Shown: one piece after another, positions 63,169 through 64,000 of the stretch
Position numbering within the stretch: the stretch's first letter is position 1
Layout: every line of letters begins with the position of its first letter
NCBI GenBank assembly: GCA_030431255.1
Contig: JAUIJL010000025.1
Location: 1 to 64,000 of the forward strand
From: Thermoanaerobaculia bacterium
GTDB lineage: Bacteria > Acidobacteriota > Thermoanaerobaculia > Multivoradales > J023
Reading direction: 5' to 3'
DNA: 64,000 nt
Notes under the pieces: model-generated
What the model saw: the letters and a program-made list of their open reading frames with translations, nothing else
The model's database searches: none
What the model was told of the DNA's origin: nothing
Position numbers and translations under genes: made by a program

Positions 63169-64000
63169 ATGGGATATCCATTGAGAATTTTCAGCCACCC
63201 TCAACCGGTAACGGTCGAGATTACCCGCAACACCTTCCAACATCGCGCTCTGATGCGACCGGACCCTCGCCTCAACGAACGGATCATTGGTGCCCTGGCT
63301 CGAGCGCAACAGCGCTTTGACGTCAAGCTCCACGGCTTCATCTTCCTCTCAACCCACGCCCATCTCATCGCCACCTTCGCCGACGTGCGGGATATGGCCG
63401 GGTTCATGCGCCTTTTCAGCCACAAGGTCTCGGTCGAAATCGGCAAGCTCTATGAATGGACCGGCTCTGTCTTTCCGACTCGCTACCAAGCCATCGAGCT
63501 CTCCCAAGAGCCCGAAGTCGAGTGGGATCGTCTCATGTACTTGACCCGAAATTCGTGTAAGGAAGGTCTCGTCGACTCGCCGCTGGCGTGGCCTGGGGCC
63601 ACCTCTGCCAAGGCCCTCACCACCGGAGAGACCCTGCGCGGAGTATGGATCGACCGCACCGGTTTGTATAAGGCCCGAGGCCGGGGGCGCCAGGTCACCG
63701 AAGAGGACTTCACCGAGGAATTGGAGCTGCGGCTCGAGCCTCTGCCGTCGCTCGCACATTTGTCCAAAGCCGACTACCGAGACCTGATGCGAAGCATGAT
63801 CGATGAGGTAGAAGAAGAAACCGGTGCAATGCATCGCCAGGCCGGAACAAAACCCTTGGGCGTAGCCGCTATCCTCAATCGTCGCCCTGCTGAACGTCTG
63901 GGGCAGATTCCACGCTCCCCACGCCCTTGGTTTCATGCCAGGCGTCTCGAGATCAAACAAGCTATCCGAGAAGCCCTCGTACAGATTGTTTCGGCTTATC
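63169..64000 (+). CDS. REP-associated Y1 (HUH) transposase, partial at the right edge
   Basis: An uninterrupted frame of 277 codons runs from ATG 63169 to the end of the window, so the 3' end is missing. The protein begins MGYPLRIFSHPQPV. It shows the HUH metal motif in HGFIFLSTHAHLIATF, the region SVFPTRYQAIEL, and RLMYLTRNSCKEGLVDSPLAWPG, which matches the catalytic-Tyr helix and the following Leu-Val...Pro...W-P stretch of RAYT/IS200-like Y1 transposases. RAYTs act on short palindromic REP sequences and are usually single-copy domesticated enzymes. The hairpin array just upstream and the REP-like repeats near the left end are candidate substrates. Confidence 0.85.
   Translation, partial: MGYPLRIFSHPQPVTVEITRNTFQHRALMRPDPRLNERIIGALARAQQRFDVKLHGFIFLSTHAHLIATFADVRDMAGFMRLFSHKVSVEIGKLYEWTGSVFPTRYQAIELSQEPEVEWDRLMYLTRNSCKEGLVDSPLAWPGATSAKALTTGETLRGVWIDRTGLYKARGRGRQVTEEDFTEELELRLEPLPSLAHLSKADYRDLMRSMIDEVEEETGAMHRQAGTKPLGVAAILNRRPAERLGQIPRSPRPWFHARRLEIKQAIREALVQIVSAY

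Overview
The window is a high-GC (estimated by eye, low-to-mid 60s percent), gene-dense bacterial chromosome segment with Gram-negative features: two outer-membrane beta-barrel genes, a periplasmic alpha-2-macroglobulin and pbpC. Many starts are TTG or GTG. The vWA-domain protein, the eukaryote-like Ser/Thr kinase with C-terminal beta-propeller repeats, and an RsbU-type phosphatase suggest Acidobacteriota. The three-gene PUFA synthase order and domains match terrestrial myxobacteria (pfa1-pfa2-pfa3). The phylum is therefore an inference between Acidobacteriota and Myxococcota; no rRNA or other marker gene is present. I saw no tRNA, rRNA, CRISPR array, prophage or plasmid origin.

Left part, 1-25 kb, mostly minus strand. 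Reading with transcription from the right: an M23 peptidase; an overlapping trio (TPR protein, vWA/TPR protein, trypsin-like protease without a signal peptide); an exceptionally large secreted beta-sandwich protein; an alpha-2-macroglobulin with an intact thioester motif; pbpC; and bioB-bioF-bioD followed by a lipoprotein of the alkaline-phosphatase/sulfatase fold. A small outer-membrane protein gene sits on the plus strand between the two giant genes, behind an 11-unit 15-bp minisatellite. REP-like palindromes lie at 126-333 and 7623-7743.

Middle, 25-43 kb. Plus strand: a ParA-type ATPase, an MTH1-like Nudix hydrolase and a cyclophilin, ending at a bidirectional terminator shared with an OmpW gene. 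Then a SpoIIE/RsbU phosphatase divergent from a Ser/Thr kinase. Downstream of the kinase are an amidase, FdrA (AllF) and a DUF1116 (YlbE/AllG) protein, which together look like a carbamoyl-transfer/amide-nitrogen catabolic module. These are followed by an animal-type heme peroxidase, a MATE transporter and, convergent to it, an alpha/beta hydrolase fused to TPRs.

Right part, 43.8-62.8 kb, is a complete PUFA synthase: pfaD (enoyl reductase), pfaA (KS-MAT-4xACP-KR-DH) and a giant third protein (KS-CLF-AT-two FabA-like DH units-PKS-type DH-acylglycerolphosphate acyltransferase). It should build a long polyunsaturated chain from malonyl units and may pass it directly to a lysophospholipid acceptor. 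A partial REP-associated (Y1/HUH) transposase gene runs off the right end, behind an array of small hairpins.

Two structural themes cut across the genes. First, two short intergenic loci (25490-25553 plus, 43316-43377 minus) share one layout: a -10-like hexamer, an 11-nt block, a 5-nt spacer, a hairpin and a T-run followed by GCCCT. They look like a family of about 50-nt RNAs or leader attenuators. Second, tandem duplications of about 14-21 bp (mostly 15 bp), plus one of about 100 bp, recur, often across stop codons.
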